A DNA stretch of 37,495 bases from Aeromicrobium sp. (GTDB lineage: Bacteria; Actinomycetota; Actinomycetes; Propionibacteriales; Nocardioidaceae). The translations under genes and the position numbers were made by a program. Of the stretch, positions 15,464 through 24,890 are shown one piece after another (within the stretch, counting starts at the first letter, position 1; the number at the start of each line of letters is the position of its first letter). The DNA lies in contig JAOPWZ010000078.1 in NCBI GenBank assembly GCA_025965435.1, forward strand, positions 1-37,495. Direction: 5' to 3'. Below the pieces are notes generated by a model. The model was not told the DNA's origin. It searched no databases and saw only the letters and a list, made by a program, of their open reading frames with translations.

Positions 15464-16054
15464 CTAGCCGACAGGACTCTTGGTGGACGTGGTGCGCGTC
15501 GTCCAGTGGACGATCATCGCTCCGATGAACGCCCCGAGGGTGCCGAGCAGCTCATCGCTGAGGGTGTCCTCGTAGGCGCCGTCGAGCTCGGTGCCGCGGC
15601 GGATGAACGTGTACCACTCGCCGAGCTCCCAGGCGACGGCCAGGATCGCCCCGAGGCCGGTGATGCCGAACACCAGCAGCCACCGCGGCTGCACGTCGGC
15701 GCGCGCGATCAGCAGGCCGCAGCCCCACAGCAGGAGCATCCAGTTGACGAAGTGGTTGACGTTGTCCCACGGCTCGAACGAGTCGTAGAGGTCGAGGGTG
15801 TTGCCGGTGATGTCGATGAAGAACGGCGACATGATCAGGGCGAAGGCTCCCCACGGGAGGGTGGACGCATCGCGCGTCCTCCACCACCAGACCGCCGGCA
15901 CCAGCAGCATGAGGAACGGGTAGACCACCAGGCGGTAGCCGAAGCCCTTGCCCTCGTACTGCTGCAGGCCGGCGAACGCGCCCAGGGCCAGCTGCGCCAC
16001 CGTCAGGGCGAGGATGATCATCGCGACGCGAAAAGCCGTGGAGCGCAGCTGCAT
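15464..16054 (-). CDS. YjdF/DUF2238-like integral membrane protein
   Basis: A 196-residue polytopic membrane protein. Hydrophobic helices are visible at ~8-30 (AFRVAMIILALTVAQLALGAF), ~40-58 (YRLVVYPFLMLLVPAVWWW), ~70-85, ~105-120 (FVNWMLLLWGCGLLIA), ~125-145 (WLLVFGITGLGAILAVAWELGEW) and ~172-190. Conserved polar motifs include DITGNTLDLYDSFEPWDNVNHFVNW and GTELDGAYEDTLSDELLGTLGAFIGA, which fit the DUF2238 (YjdF) family; function unknown. The ATG at 16054 was chosen because the helix begins right after it and AGGGTG lies upstream; the frame extends 14 codons further. It is divergent from the phosphatase gene. Confidence 0.72.
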   Translation of the reverse strand: MQLRSTAFRVAMIILALTVAQLALGAFAGLQQYEGKGFGYRLVVYPFLMLLVPAVWWWRTRDASTLPWGAFALIMSPFFIDITGNTLDLYDSFEPWDNVNHFVNWMLLLWGCGLLIARADVQPRWLLVFGITGLGAILAVAWELGEWYTFIRRGTELDGAYEDTLSDELLGTLGAFIGAMIVHWTTRTTSTKSPVG

Positions 16055-16113
16055 GCGATCACCCTGCCACGTCGTTCCGCCGTGCGGGGCAGGCAATCGC
16101 CGAGCGACGCACC

Positions 16114-16119
16114 TACAGT
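16114..16119 (+). promoter_or_regulatory. Putative -10 box TACAGT for the secreted phosphatase
   Basis: TACAGT is separated by six bases (TGGGGG) from the ATG at 16126, a leaderless arrangement. Confidence 0.5.
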
Positions 16120-16125
16120 TGGGGG

Positions 16126-17391
16126 ATGCGAACCCGGCGCTCCATCACCCTGCTCACCGTCGCGGTCGCGGCCATGTCTCTGCCGTTGGCGGGCGCACGC
16201 GCCGACATCGTGAGCAACGACCGGTACTACGCCAACCAGACGCCGTACGGCGACCCGGCCGGCACGGCGATCGTGGCCCCGCCGGCCGGGTACGAGCTGT
16301 TCTTCGTCGAGAACGTCGGCCGGCACGGCGCTCGATCGCTGACCAGCACGGGCACCGAGAAGCGCGCCCTCGCGGTGTGGAAGGCCGCATCGCGCAAGGG
16401 CGCCCTGACGACCCGCGGCCAGAAGTTCGACAACCAGCTCCGCACGTTCCAGCGGGCCGAGAAGAAGATCGGCTACGGCAACCTCAGCACCGTCGGCAAG
16501 AACGAGTGGCGCGGCATCGGCCGCCGGACGGCCACGAACTACGGCGCGTTCCTCTCCGCCGCGGCGGCCAAGGGGGAGAAGGTCGCGATGCAGACCAGCC
16601 CGGTCTATCGCACCAAGCAGAGCGCCAACTACTTCAGGCTCGGCCTGCAGGCGGTCGTCCCGGCCCTCGTGACGACTCCCCGCACCGTCAACGACGACCT
16701 GCTGATCGAGGACGGGTCATCGAAGGCCGGACGTGCTGCGATCGCCAAGGTCATGCGCCGCTCGAGCGTCAAGTCCGCGGCGCGGCAGGTGCTGCTGCGG
16801 CTCTACAAGAAGTCGTACGTGAACAAGCTCAGCGATCCGGTCGGCAAGGCGCTGGACGTCTACCTGCTCTACTCGACGGCCCCGGGCATGGCCGGCAACA
16901 CCCGCGTGACGTTCGCCGACTACGTGCCGGTCTCTGCGGCCAAGCGCCTCGCCGAGGCGGTGGACGCGCGCAACTTCTACCGCTTCGGCCCCGGCGTGGC
17001 CGGTCAGACCAGCTCGTTCAGGGGAGCCCGTCCGGTGCTGAAGGACTTCTTCGCCGCGTTGGACGCCCGTGTCGCCGGCGGCAGCACCGCCGCGGTGTTC
17101 CGGCTCGCGCACGGCGAGGTGACGATGCCGTTCGCGGCGCTGATCAAGACGCCGGGCAGCGAGAAGCAGGCGTCGCGGGCATTCTCGTACGGCAGCAACC
17201 CATGGCGGGGATTCGTCGCCGGGCGACTCGGCGGCAACGTGGAGTGGGCCGCCTACCGCAACGCTTCGGGCGAGGTGCTCGTGACGATGCGGCACAACGA
17301 GCAGCCGGTGCAGTTCAACGCGTCCTGCACGCCGTCGGCGACGAGCCCGTATTTCTACCGGGTGTCACAGCTGAAGGCCTGCCTGGGCTGA
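16126..17391 (+). CDS. Secreted histidine-acid phosphatase (MINPP/phytase-like, clade 2)
   Basis: A 421-residue exported phosphatase. A signal peptide (RTRRSITLLTVAVAAMSLPLAGARA) ends near residue 26. The catalytic motif RHGAR occupies residues 66-70, with His67 as the phospho-accepting nucleophile. The proton-donor motif is AHGE at ~328-331 rather than the HD of bacterial acid phosphatases; HAE/HGE is known from multiple inositol polyphosphate phosphatases, so organic phosphate such as inositol phosphates is a reasonable substrate. Seven residues after the RHG the usual Pro is missing (RHGARSLTS). Cysteines near the C-terminus (CTPS and KACLG) could form a disulphide. It would act outside the membrane in phosphate scavenging. 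Confidence 0.85.
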   Translation: MRTRRSITLLTVAVAAMSLPLAGARADIVSNDRYYANQTPYGDPAGTAIVAPPAGYELFFVENVGRHGARSLTSTGTEKRALAVWKAASRKGALTTRGQKFDNQLRTFQRAEKKIGYGNLSTVGKNEWRGIGRRTATNYGAFLSAAAAKGEKVAMQTSPVYRTKQSANYFRLGLQAVVPALVTTPRTVNDDLLIEDGSSKAGRAAIAKVMRRSSVKSAARQVLLRLYKKSYVNKLSDPVGKALDVYLLYSTAPGMAGNTRVTFADYVPVSAAKRLAEAVDARNFYRFGPGVAGQTSSFRGARPVLKDFFAALDARVAGGSTAAVFRLAHGEVTMPFAALIKTPGSEKQASRAFSYGSNPWRGFVAGRLGGNVEWAAYRNASGEVLVTMRHNEQPVQFNASCTPSATSPYFYRVSQLKACLG

Positions 17392-17394
17392 CGC

Positions 17395-19983
<2,589 letters not shown>

Positions 19984-19989
19984 CCCTCC

Positions 19990-19995
19990 ATTGTC
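19990..19995 (-). promoter_or_regulatory. Putative -10 box GACAAT for the second SNF2 gene
   Basis: Read on the minus strand, GACAAT is followed by GGAGGG and then the ATG at 19983. The GGAGGG abuts the start codon too closely to act as a normal ribosome site, so a leaderless transcript is the simpler reading. Confidence 0.45.
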
Positions 19996-20082
19996 GCGCA
20001 CGCCTCCAACTCGTGGACGTCGAGGGTCTCGTGGGATTTGTCATAGTTTGTGGTCGTCGGCTCGGCAGGGGAGGCTGGACGG

Positions 20083-20352
20083 GTGCCGCCACCCAGTGCA
20101 GAGAGCCCGGACCTCGAGCAACGGATCCTCGCGATGCTGGAGTCCCGGTCGCGCGCGTCGACGATCTGCCCCTCGGACGTGGCCCGGGAGGCGTCGCCGG
20201 ACGAGTGGCGCCCGCTGATGGAGCCGGTGCGTCAGGCAGCGCGCCGGCTGATGGATCGTGGCGCGGTCGAGATCACGCAGCACGGCGAGGTCATCGATCC
20301 GGCGACGGCCCGCGGACCCATCCGCATCCGGCTGCCGCGTCGAGACTCGTGA
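20083..20352 (+). CDS. DUF3253-domain protein
   Basis: An 89-residue protein, mostly one small helical domain: LEQRILAMLESR, STICPSDVAREASPDEWRPLMEPVRQAARRLMDRGAVEITQHGEVIDPATARGPIRIRLPR, split by short loops. The SICPSEVAR-like, RGxxxITQxGxxxDPxxARGPIRIR pattern is the signature of DUF3253, a winged-helix-like domain of unknown role. The GTG at 20083 follows GGGGAGG with an 8-base gap; an earlier in-frame GTG at 20050 lies directly on a CATAGT box and is less likely. The stop overlaps the next GTG (GTGA), so it is co-translated with the lipoprotein hydrolase. Confidence 0.8.
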   Translation: MPPPSAESPDLEQRILAMLESRSRASTICPSDVAREASPDEWRPLMEPVRQAARRLMDRGAVEITQHGEVIDPATARGPIRIRLPRRDS

Positions 20353-21506
20353 CGTTCCGAGGCGCGGCCGCCGCGACGGCCCTGTTGGTGCTGGCCGCCT
20401 GTTCGGGCTCGGACGACGCCCGGCCCGCCCCGCAGCCTGCCGGCACGACATCGACGGCTACACCGGAAGCGCCGACCCCCACGGTCGCCCCCTCGCCGAA
20501 GGCGACCTATCCCGGCGCCGACTGGACCCGTGCCGAGCGGGGCGACTGGACGGCGCTCGACACCGATCTCGCGGCGCACGGGTCGACCTGCGTCGCCGTC
20601 GTGCAGGACGGCCGGCTGGTCCACGACGCGTACTGGAACGGGGGAGCGCCGCGTGCTCCTCACACGGTCTACTCCATCGCGAAGTCACTCACCTCGTTGC
20701 TGGTCGGCACGTTCGCCGACGAGGGTGCGCTCGTCCTCGACGGCACAGCAGCGGAGTGGGTCGACGAGTGGCGCGGCACCGACGCGGAGGCGGTGACGGT
20801 CCGCAGCCTGCTGGCGATGACGTCGGGCCGGCTCTGGAGCGACGCTGCCGATCGCCGGATGATCCGGGCCACGTCCGACCAGACGTCGTACGCGACCGGA
20901 CTCCCGCAGGGCGGCAAGCCGGGCGAGCGGTGGGTCTACGACAACGCGGCGGTGCAGACGCTGGAGTCCGTGCTCGACGACGTCTCCGACACCGATGACG
21001 TCGCCGACCTCGCAGAGGAACGCCTGCTCGAGCCGTTGGGGATGCGTGACACGGCCTGGGGTCGCGACGGCGCCGGGAACGCGCTGACCTACTCCGGCAT
21101 GGAGTCCACCTGCCTCGACCTGGCCCGTGTCGGGCACCTCATGCTGAACGACGGCAGCTGGGACGGCCGGCAGATCGTGTCGGCCGACTACGTCGGTCAG
21201 GCGACGAGTCCGTCGTCGCCGCTCAACGCCGCCTACGGCCTGCTGTGGTGGGTCAACGCCGAGGGCCGGATCGTGGAGGTGCTGCGGCAGGCCGGATTCG
21301 CGAGTGACAAGGCCCCCTACGAGGGTCGCCTGGCGCCGAACGTGCCCGACGATGCCTTCTGGGCCTTCGGCTACGGCAACCAGTACGTCGCGGTCGTGCC
21401 CAGCGAGGGGGTCGTGGCCGTCAGGCTCGGTGCCCGTCCCGGCTCGCCCGACGAGGTGACGTTCGACAGCTTCACGGCCGACGTCCTGGCGGCGTTGGGC
21501 TCGTAG
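20349..21506 (+). CDS. Lipoprotein serine hydrolase (class C beta-lactamase fold)
   Basis: A 385-residue exported enzyme of the serine-hydrolase/beta-lactamase-related family (EstB, 6-aminohexanoate-dimer hydrolase group). The lipobox LLVLAAC places the lipidated cysteine at residue 18, followed by a Ser/Thr/Pro-rich tether to ~55. Catalytic motifs are SIAK (Ser109, Lys112; S-x-x-K) and YDN (197-199; Y-x-N). The segment ARVGHLMLNDGSWDGRQIVSADYV and the final FGYGNQYVAVVPSEGVVAVRLG are family-typical. It sits on the outer face of the membrane and may hydrolyse amides, esters or peptidoglycan-derived peptides; the substrate cannot be told. GTG start overlaps the upstream stop. Confidence 0.86.
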   Translation: MTFRGAAAATALLVLAACSGSDDARPAPQPAGTTSTATPEAPTPTVAPSPKATYPGADWTRAERGDWTALDTDLAAHGSTCVAVVQDGRLVHDAYWNGGAPRAPHTVYSIAKSLTSLLVGTFADEGALVLDGTAAEWVDEWRGTDAEAVTVRSLLAMTSGRLWSDAADRRMIRATSDQTSYATGLPQGGKPGERWVYDNAAVQTLESVLDDVSDTDDVADLAEERLLEPLGMRDTAWGRDGAGNALTYSGMESTCLDLARVGHLMLNDGSWDGRQIVSADYVGQATSPSSPLNAAYGLLWWVNAEGRIVEVLRQAGFASDKAPYEGRLAPNVPDDAFWAFGYGNQYVAVVPSEGVVAVRLGARPGSPDEVTFDSFTADVLAALGS

Positions 21507-21534
21507 TGTCAGTCGTCGCTGCTTGAGTTCTTGC

Positions 21535-22038
21535 ATGGACATGGACGAGCCCGCCTGGCCGCTGATCGACGACTTCTTCCGGCAGCTCGCGGTCGGGCGC
21601 AAGCCCGAGACGGTGCGTCGCTACCAGCGGGTGCGTCACCGGCTGCTGACGTTCCTCGACACGGGAGACATGACGTTGGGGCTCGGGTCGCACCCAGCCG
21701 TCCTGCTCGAGGCCGAGCGCCAGTTCCACGAGACGGGCGGGTTCTGGACGTTGTTCGGGCCGGACGAGCTGGTCATGTGTCTGCCGAGCTTTCTGCACGA
21801 GAGCTGGTGGCCCGAGGGGGCCGGCGAGGCCCGCACCCAGATCAGCGTGGTGGGCCGGCTCCTGACCCACCTGAGCCGGAAGCGGGTCCTCGACTGGTCG
21901 ATCGTGCGATGCGCCTACTGGGAGGCCGAGGCCGCCGTGGTGCAGGCGCGTCGTGACCTCGCCCAGCGACCGCCCGGCCCCGGAGGCGTCCATCAGCTGC
22001 CGTCCCGGTTCAGGCAGGAGCCGGGTCCCCAGTGGTGA
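21535..22038 (+). CDS. Orphan protein resembling an integrase N-terminal (SAM-like) domain
   Basis: A 167-residue protein. Residues ~5-35 (WPLIDDFFRQLAVGRKPETVRRYQRVRHRLLTFLD) look like the core-binding, SAM-like N-terminal domain of tyrosine recombinases, in which such a sequence normally precedes the catalytic domain. No catalytic Arg-His-Arg-Tyr set follows; the rest (FHETGGFWTLFGPDELVMCLPSFLHESWWPEG, TQISVVGRLLTHLSRKRVLDWSIVRCAY) is helical and not recognised. It may be a stand-alone DNA-binding protein derived from a recombinase. Start uncertain: ATG 21535, ATG 21541 and TTG 21523 are in frame, and none has a clear ribosome site. Its stop abuts the operator of the next gene. Confidence 0.6.
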   Translation: MDMDEPAWPLIDDFFRQLAVGRKPETVRRYQRVRHRLLTFLDTGDMTLGLGSHPAVLLEAERQFHETGGFWTLFGPDELVMCLPSFLHESWWPEGAGEARTQISVVGRLLTHLSRKRVLDWSIVRCAYWEAEAAVVQARRDLAQRPPGPGGVHQLPSRFRQEPGPQW

Positions 22039-22039
22039 T

Positions 22040-22059
22040 ATAGTTGAAGCATCAACTAT
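22040..22059 (+). promoter_or_regulatory. Perfect inverted repeat ATAGTTGA-4-TCAACTAT overlapping a TATAGT -10 box
   Basis: The two 8-bp arms (22040-22047 and 22052-22059) are exact reverse complements around AGCA. The left arm overlaps TATAGT at 22039-22044, a near-consensus -10. A repressor dimer here would block transcription of the dioxygenase gene at 22075. Symmetry and size suit a MarR-type regulator; no regulator gene is adjacent. Confidence 0.7.
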
Positions 22060-22074
22060 GAATGAGGCAGTGTC

Positions 22075-22893
22075 ATGGCGATGTACTCGATCAGCGATCT
22101 CGACAACCGGCTGCGACCCAGCGCGCTGATGCCGGTCATGTTCGTCGGGCACGGCAACCCCATGCACGCGATCTCGGACAACGCGTACACCCGTACCTGG
22201 CACGAGCTGGGGAAGCAGCTGCCCGAGGCGCAGGCCATCGTGGTCGTCAGCGCCCACTGGCTGACCCCCGGGCGGACGCGCATCACCGACGCACCGAAGA
22301 ACCCGATCATCTACGACTTCGGCGGCTTTCCCGACGAGCTGTTCCGTGCGCAGTACGAGTCGGTCGGCGACACCGAGGTGGCCACGCTGCTGGCCCGCCA
22401 GCTCGTCGAGTACGAGGCGGAGCTCGACAAGCAGTGGGGTCTCGATCACGGCACGTGGAGCGTGCTCAAGCACCTCGCTCCCGCTCCGGAGGTGCCGGTC
22501 CTGCAGATCAGCATCGACTACTCGATGCCGCTCCCGCAGCTCTACCAGCTCTACAGCCGCCTGCGCGCGATGCGTCGCCGCGGGGTCGTGTTCATCGGCA
22601 GTGGCAACATCGTGCACGCCCTCGGCCGGGTCAAGTGGGACGGCGGCGGCGCCTGGGACTGGGCCCAGCAGTTCGACGCCGACACCGCCGACGCCCTGCG
22701 CGATCGCCAGATCGGCAAGCTGCTCGACCCCTACGGCACCTGGGCAGAGGCGCGGATCGCGGTGCCGACCGACGACCACTACCGCCCGATGGTCGCCGCG
22801 CTGAGCCTGCTGGAGGACGACGAGGACATCCGGTTCTTCAACAGCTCGATCGACATGGGCGCGATCGGCATGCGGTCCTTCGTCACGGTCTGA
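22075..22893 (+). CDS. LigB-family extradiol dioxygenase (YgiD, 4,5-DOPA dioxygenase-like)
   Basis: A 272-residue class III extradiol dioxygenase-fold protein. Predicted metal ligands match E. coli YgiD in order: His26 in FVGHGNPM, His61 in VSAHW, His181 in GNIVHAL and His235 in DDHYRP. The C-terminal FFNSSIDMGAIGMRSF is the usual end of the family. Members open catecholic rings such as DOPA, but in most bacteria the true substrate is unknown. GAGG lies about seven bases before the ATG. Transcription is probably controlled by the inverted repeat at 22040-22059. A bulged hairpin follows at 22899-22916. Confidence 0.88.
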   Translation: MAMYSISDLDNRLRPSALMPVMFVGHGNPMHAISDNAYTRTWHELGKQLPEAQAIVVVSAHWLTPGRTRITDAPKNPIIYDFGGFPDELFRAQYESVGDTEVATLLARQLVEYEAELDKQWGLDHGTWSVLKHLAPAPEVPVLQISIDYSMPLPQLYQLYSRLRAMRRRGVVFIGSGNIVHALGRVKWDGGGAWDWAQQFDADTADALRDRQIGKLLDPYGTWAEARIAVPTDDHYRPMVAALSLLEDDEDIRFFNSSIDMGAIGMRSFVTV

Positions 22894-22898
22894 GCTGC

Positions 22899-22916
22899 AT
22901 GGTCCCTTCGGGCCAT
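22899..22916 (+). terminator. Small bulged hairpin after the dioxygenase gene
   Basis: ATGG-T-CCC pairs with GGG-CCAT around a TTC loop, six bases after the stop, with one unpaired T. No T-run follows; weak candidate. Confidence 0.35.
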
Positions 22917-22988
22917 CTTGCGGTGAACACCTGTCACGACCGGGGCGCCCCCTCACACTGGGTGCGACCCCGACGAAAGACAGAACTC

Positions 22989-23258
22989 ATGACCCGCACG
23001 CTCACGATCCTCGCTGCCGGACTCCCGCTCACCTTCGGCATGGTGATGATGGCTTCCTCGGCGGAGGCGGCTCCGGCGAAGACGTACGCCAACTGCACCA
23101 AGCTCAACAAGGTGTACCCGCACGGGGTGGGCAAGCCGGGCGCCAAGGACAAGACGTCCGGGACGCCGGTCCGCAACTTCAAGGCGAACAAGAAGATCTA
23201 CCAGCTCAACACCAAGAGCGACCGCGACAAGGACGGCATCGCCTGCGAGAAGAAGTGA
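22989..23258 (+). CDS. Secreted excalibur calcium-binding domain protein
   Basis: An 89-residue exported protein. A signal peptide (RTLTILAAGLPLTFGMVMMASSAEA) is followed by ANCTKLNKVYPHGVGKPGAKD and a C-terminal DRDKDGIACEK loop. The D-x-D-x-D-G-x-x-C-E motif defines the excalibur domain, a short Ca2+-binding module; Cys in NCTKLN and in ACEK probably form a disulphide. It would lie in the cell envelope or outside. A lytic transglycosylase with its own Asp-rich loop starts 40 bp downstream, so the pair may act on the wall together. Length and architecture are typical. Confidence 0.88.
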   Translation: MTRTLTILAAGLPLTFGMVMMASSAEAAPAKTYANCTKLNKVYPHGVGKPGAKDKTSGTPVRNFKANKKIYQLNTKSDRDKDGIACEKK

Positions 23259-23298
23259 CCGCCCGCGCGGGGTTGGGCGCCCTCTGGACACTGGGGGA

Positions 23299-23979
23299 GT
23301 GAATCGCCCCCTGCTGTCCGTCGCGGTCGCGGCGCTCCTGGCCGTCGGTCTCGTGATCGCGCTGGCCACCCGGAGCGCCGACGACCCAGCGCCGGCCGCG
23401 CAGGTGCCACCGGTCGCCGCGACGCCGTCGGCCGACGGGCTGCGGACGGTCTCGCGGGCGACCGGGATTCCACGTCGAGCCCTGAGCGCGTACGTCGCGG
23501 CCGCGCAGCGCGTCGAGCGCGACGACCCCAGCTGCCGGATCGCCTGGAACACCCTGGCCGGTATCGGCTCGTCGGAGAGCAGTCACGGATCGTTCGCTGG
23601 ATCGGCGCTGGATGCCGACGGCGTCGCCGCTCCGCGCATCCTCGGTGTCGCCCTCGACGGCACGGGCGGCAACCGCGCCATCGACGACACCGACGGCGGT
23701 CAGCTCGACGGGGACACGCGGTGGGACCGAGCCGTCGGGCCCTTGCAGTTCATCCCCACGACGTGGGCCCAGTGGGGTGCGGACGGCGACGGCGACGGAA
23801 CCGCCGACCCGCACGACATCGACGACGCCGCCCTGAGTGCGGCGCGCTACCTGTGCGACGCCGGCGGCGACCTCAGCGACTCGTACGGCTGGTCGCGGGC
23901 GGTGCTGACCTACAACCGGAGCGGGTCCTACGCCCGCAAGGTCGCCCGCACGGCCACGGAGTACGCGGGGGCGACCTGA
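23299..23979 (+). CDS. Lytic murein transglycosylase (SLT-like)
   Basis: A 226-residue exported or membrane-anchored wall enzyme. Residues ~6-25 form a signal or anchor helix (LLSVAVAALLAVGLVIALA). From ~50: YVAAAQRVERDDPSCRIAWNTLAGIGSSESSHG, where the Glu of GSSESSHG is the likely catalytic acid; then VGPLQFIPTTWAQWG, the substrate-cleft motif, and ALSAARYLCDAGGDL...VLTYNRSGSYARKV. The sequence DGDGDGTADPHDIDDAA after the cleft is an EF-hand-like Asp-rich loop, common in actinobacterial transglycosylases. It cleaves MurNAc-GlcNAc bonds. GTG start with GACACT (23287-23292) six bases upstream. Two cysteines may pair. Confidence 0.88.
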   Translation: MNRPLLSVAVAALLAVGLVIALATRSADDPAPAAQVPPVAATPSADGLRTVSRATGIPRRALSAYVAAAQRVERDDPSCRIAWNTLAGIGSSESSHGSFAGSALDADGVAAPRILGVALDGTGGNRAIDDTDGGQLDGDTRWDRAVGPLQFIPTTWAQWGADGDGDGTADPHDIDDAALSAARYLCDAGGDLSDSYGWSRAVLTYNRSGSYARKVARTATEYAGAT

Positions 23980-23991
23980 CGGGTCATGCCG

Positions 23992-24312
23992 TCACTCGAC
24001 CGACAGCTCGCCCATCTCGCCCCAACCGTCCTGGTCGACCGACTGGCTCACGATGAGCGGCGTCGACGCCAGTGCCTGGGGCATCGTGCGCATCGCGGTG
24101 GCGAAGTGCTCGCTGGTCACATGTGCCTCGGCAGCGTCGTCGTCGAAGGCCTCGACCAGGACGAACTCGGTCGGGTCGTCGACGCTGCGCGACCAGTCGA
24201 ACCAGCGGTTGCCGGGCTCCGCGCGGGTCGCCTCGGTGAACGGGGCGACCAGCTCGAGCCACCGGTCGGTCCAGTCAGGCTTGGTGCGGAACTTGACGAC
24301 GATGAAGATCAT
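23992..24312 (-). CDS. Antibiotic-biosynthesis-monooxygenase (ABM) domain protein
   Basis: A 106-residue ferredoxin-like fold protein. IFIVVKFRTKPDWTDRWLELVAPFTEATRAEPGN, WFDWSRSVDDPTEFVLVEAFDDDAAEAHVTSEHFATAM mark the ABM/YgiN family, which works as a small dimeric cofactor-free monooxygenase or quinol oxidase. The ATG overlaps the stop of the upstream thioredoxin gene (ATGA on the minus strand), so they are translated together; thioredoxin plus YgiN-like enzyme suggests a redox or oxidative-stress function. Substrate unknown. The gene converges on the transglycosylase with a 12-bp gap. Confidence 0.87.
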   Translation of the reverse strand: MIFIVVKFRTKPDWTDRWLELVAPFTEATRAEPGNRWFDWSRSVDDPTEFVLVEAFDDDAAEAHVTSEHFATAMRTMPQALASTPLIVSQSVDQDGWGEMGELSVE

Positions 24313-24686
24313 GCCGGGCTCTCGGGTGCTTCCTGCTCGGCCAGCTGGCGCTTGACGTCGTCCATGTCGAGACCGCGCACGGCCTCGATGACCTGCTCGA
24401 GGTCGCCCGCGGGCAGGGCGCCGGGCTGGGAGAAGACGAGGATGCCGTCGCGGAACGCCATCAGCGTCGGGATCGACGTGATCTGGGCGGCCGCCGCGAG
24501 CTGCTGCTGGTCCTCGGTGTCGATCTTGCCGAACACGACATCCGGGTGCTTCTCGCTGGCTGCCTCGAAGACCGGGGCGAACTGGCGGCAGGGGCCGCAC
24601 CAGGACGCCCACCAGTCGACCAGCGTGATGCCGTCGGCTCCGATGACGTCGTCGATCGAGTCCTGGGTCAGTGTGACGGTGCTCAT
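24309..24686 (-). CDS. Thioredoxin
   Basis: A 125-residue cytoplasmic thioredoxin. The active site WCGPC is at residues 29-33 within LVDWWASWCGPCRQFAPVF, and the cis-Pro is in SIPTLMAFRDG. It reduces protein disulphides, using thioredoxin reductase encoded elsewhere. A charged C-terminal extension (VKRQLAEQEAPESPA) is longer than in the minimal family member. The ATG at 24686 follows an AAAGG run ~8 bases upstream; further upstream frame has no thioredoxin sequence. It is the first gene of an operon with the ABM protein. Confidence 0.93.
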   Translation of the reverse strand: MSTVTLTQDSIDDVIGADGITLVDWWASWCGPCRQFAPVFEAASEKHPDVVFGKIDTEDQQQLAAAAQITSIPTLMAFRDGILVFSQPGALPAGDLEQVIEAVRGLDMDDVKRQLAEQEAPESPA

Positions 24687-24890
24687 GGGGGCTACCTTTC
24701 GGTGGAAGACTCCGTACGGTGGGGTGCAACGGCGCGACGCGCCACGGCATTCCCGGCGGTCCGTCACGCCTGAGAAAATATGCGGCAGAATCTCCGTCAT
24801 GACCGGCGGGGGCGTGGCTCTACACCGGGTGGAAGAGAAATAAATCAATGCTCGGGGGGGCCTCCCGGGATGTCCTGATCGGAGCGCGTC
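24687..24890. other. Divergent intergenic region with A/T-rich islands
   Basis: This 204-bp gap between the thioredoxin and the 507-residue protein holds two A/T-rich islands (near 24770-24782 and 24834-24850) unlike the flanking GC-rich DNA. A GGAG ribosome site at 24881-24884 precedes the GTG at 24891. The islands probably hold the two promoters; exact -10/-35 boxes cannot be fixed. No gene is seen. Confidence 0.4.

Noticed and set aside
21472-22956. Long minus-strand frame across the integrase-like and dioxygenase genes
   Set aside because: The dioxygenase metal ligands and the operator support the plus strand; the antisense has no recognisable domain.
24687-24890. Possible small RNA in the A/T-rich intergenic gap
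   Set aside because: No clear hairpin terminator or paired promoter could be defined; two divergent promoters explain the composition.
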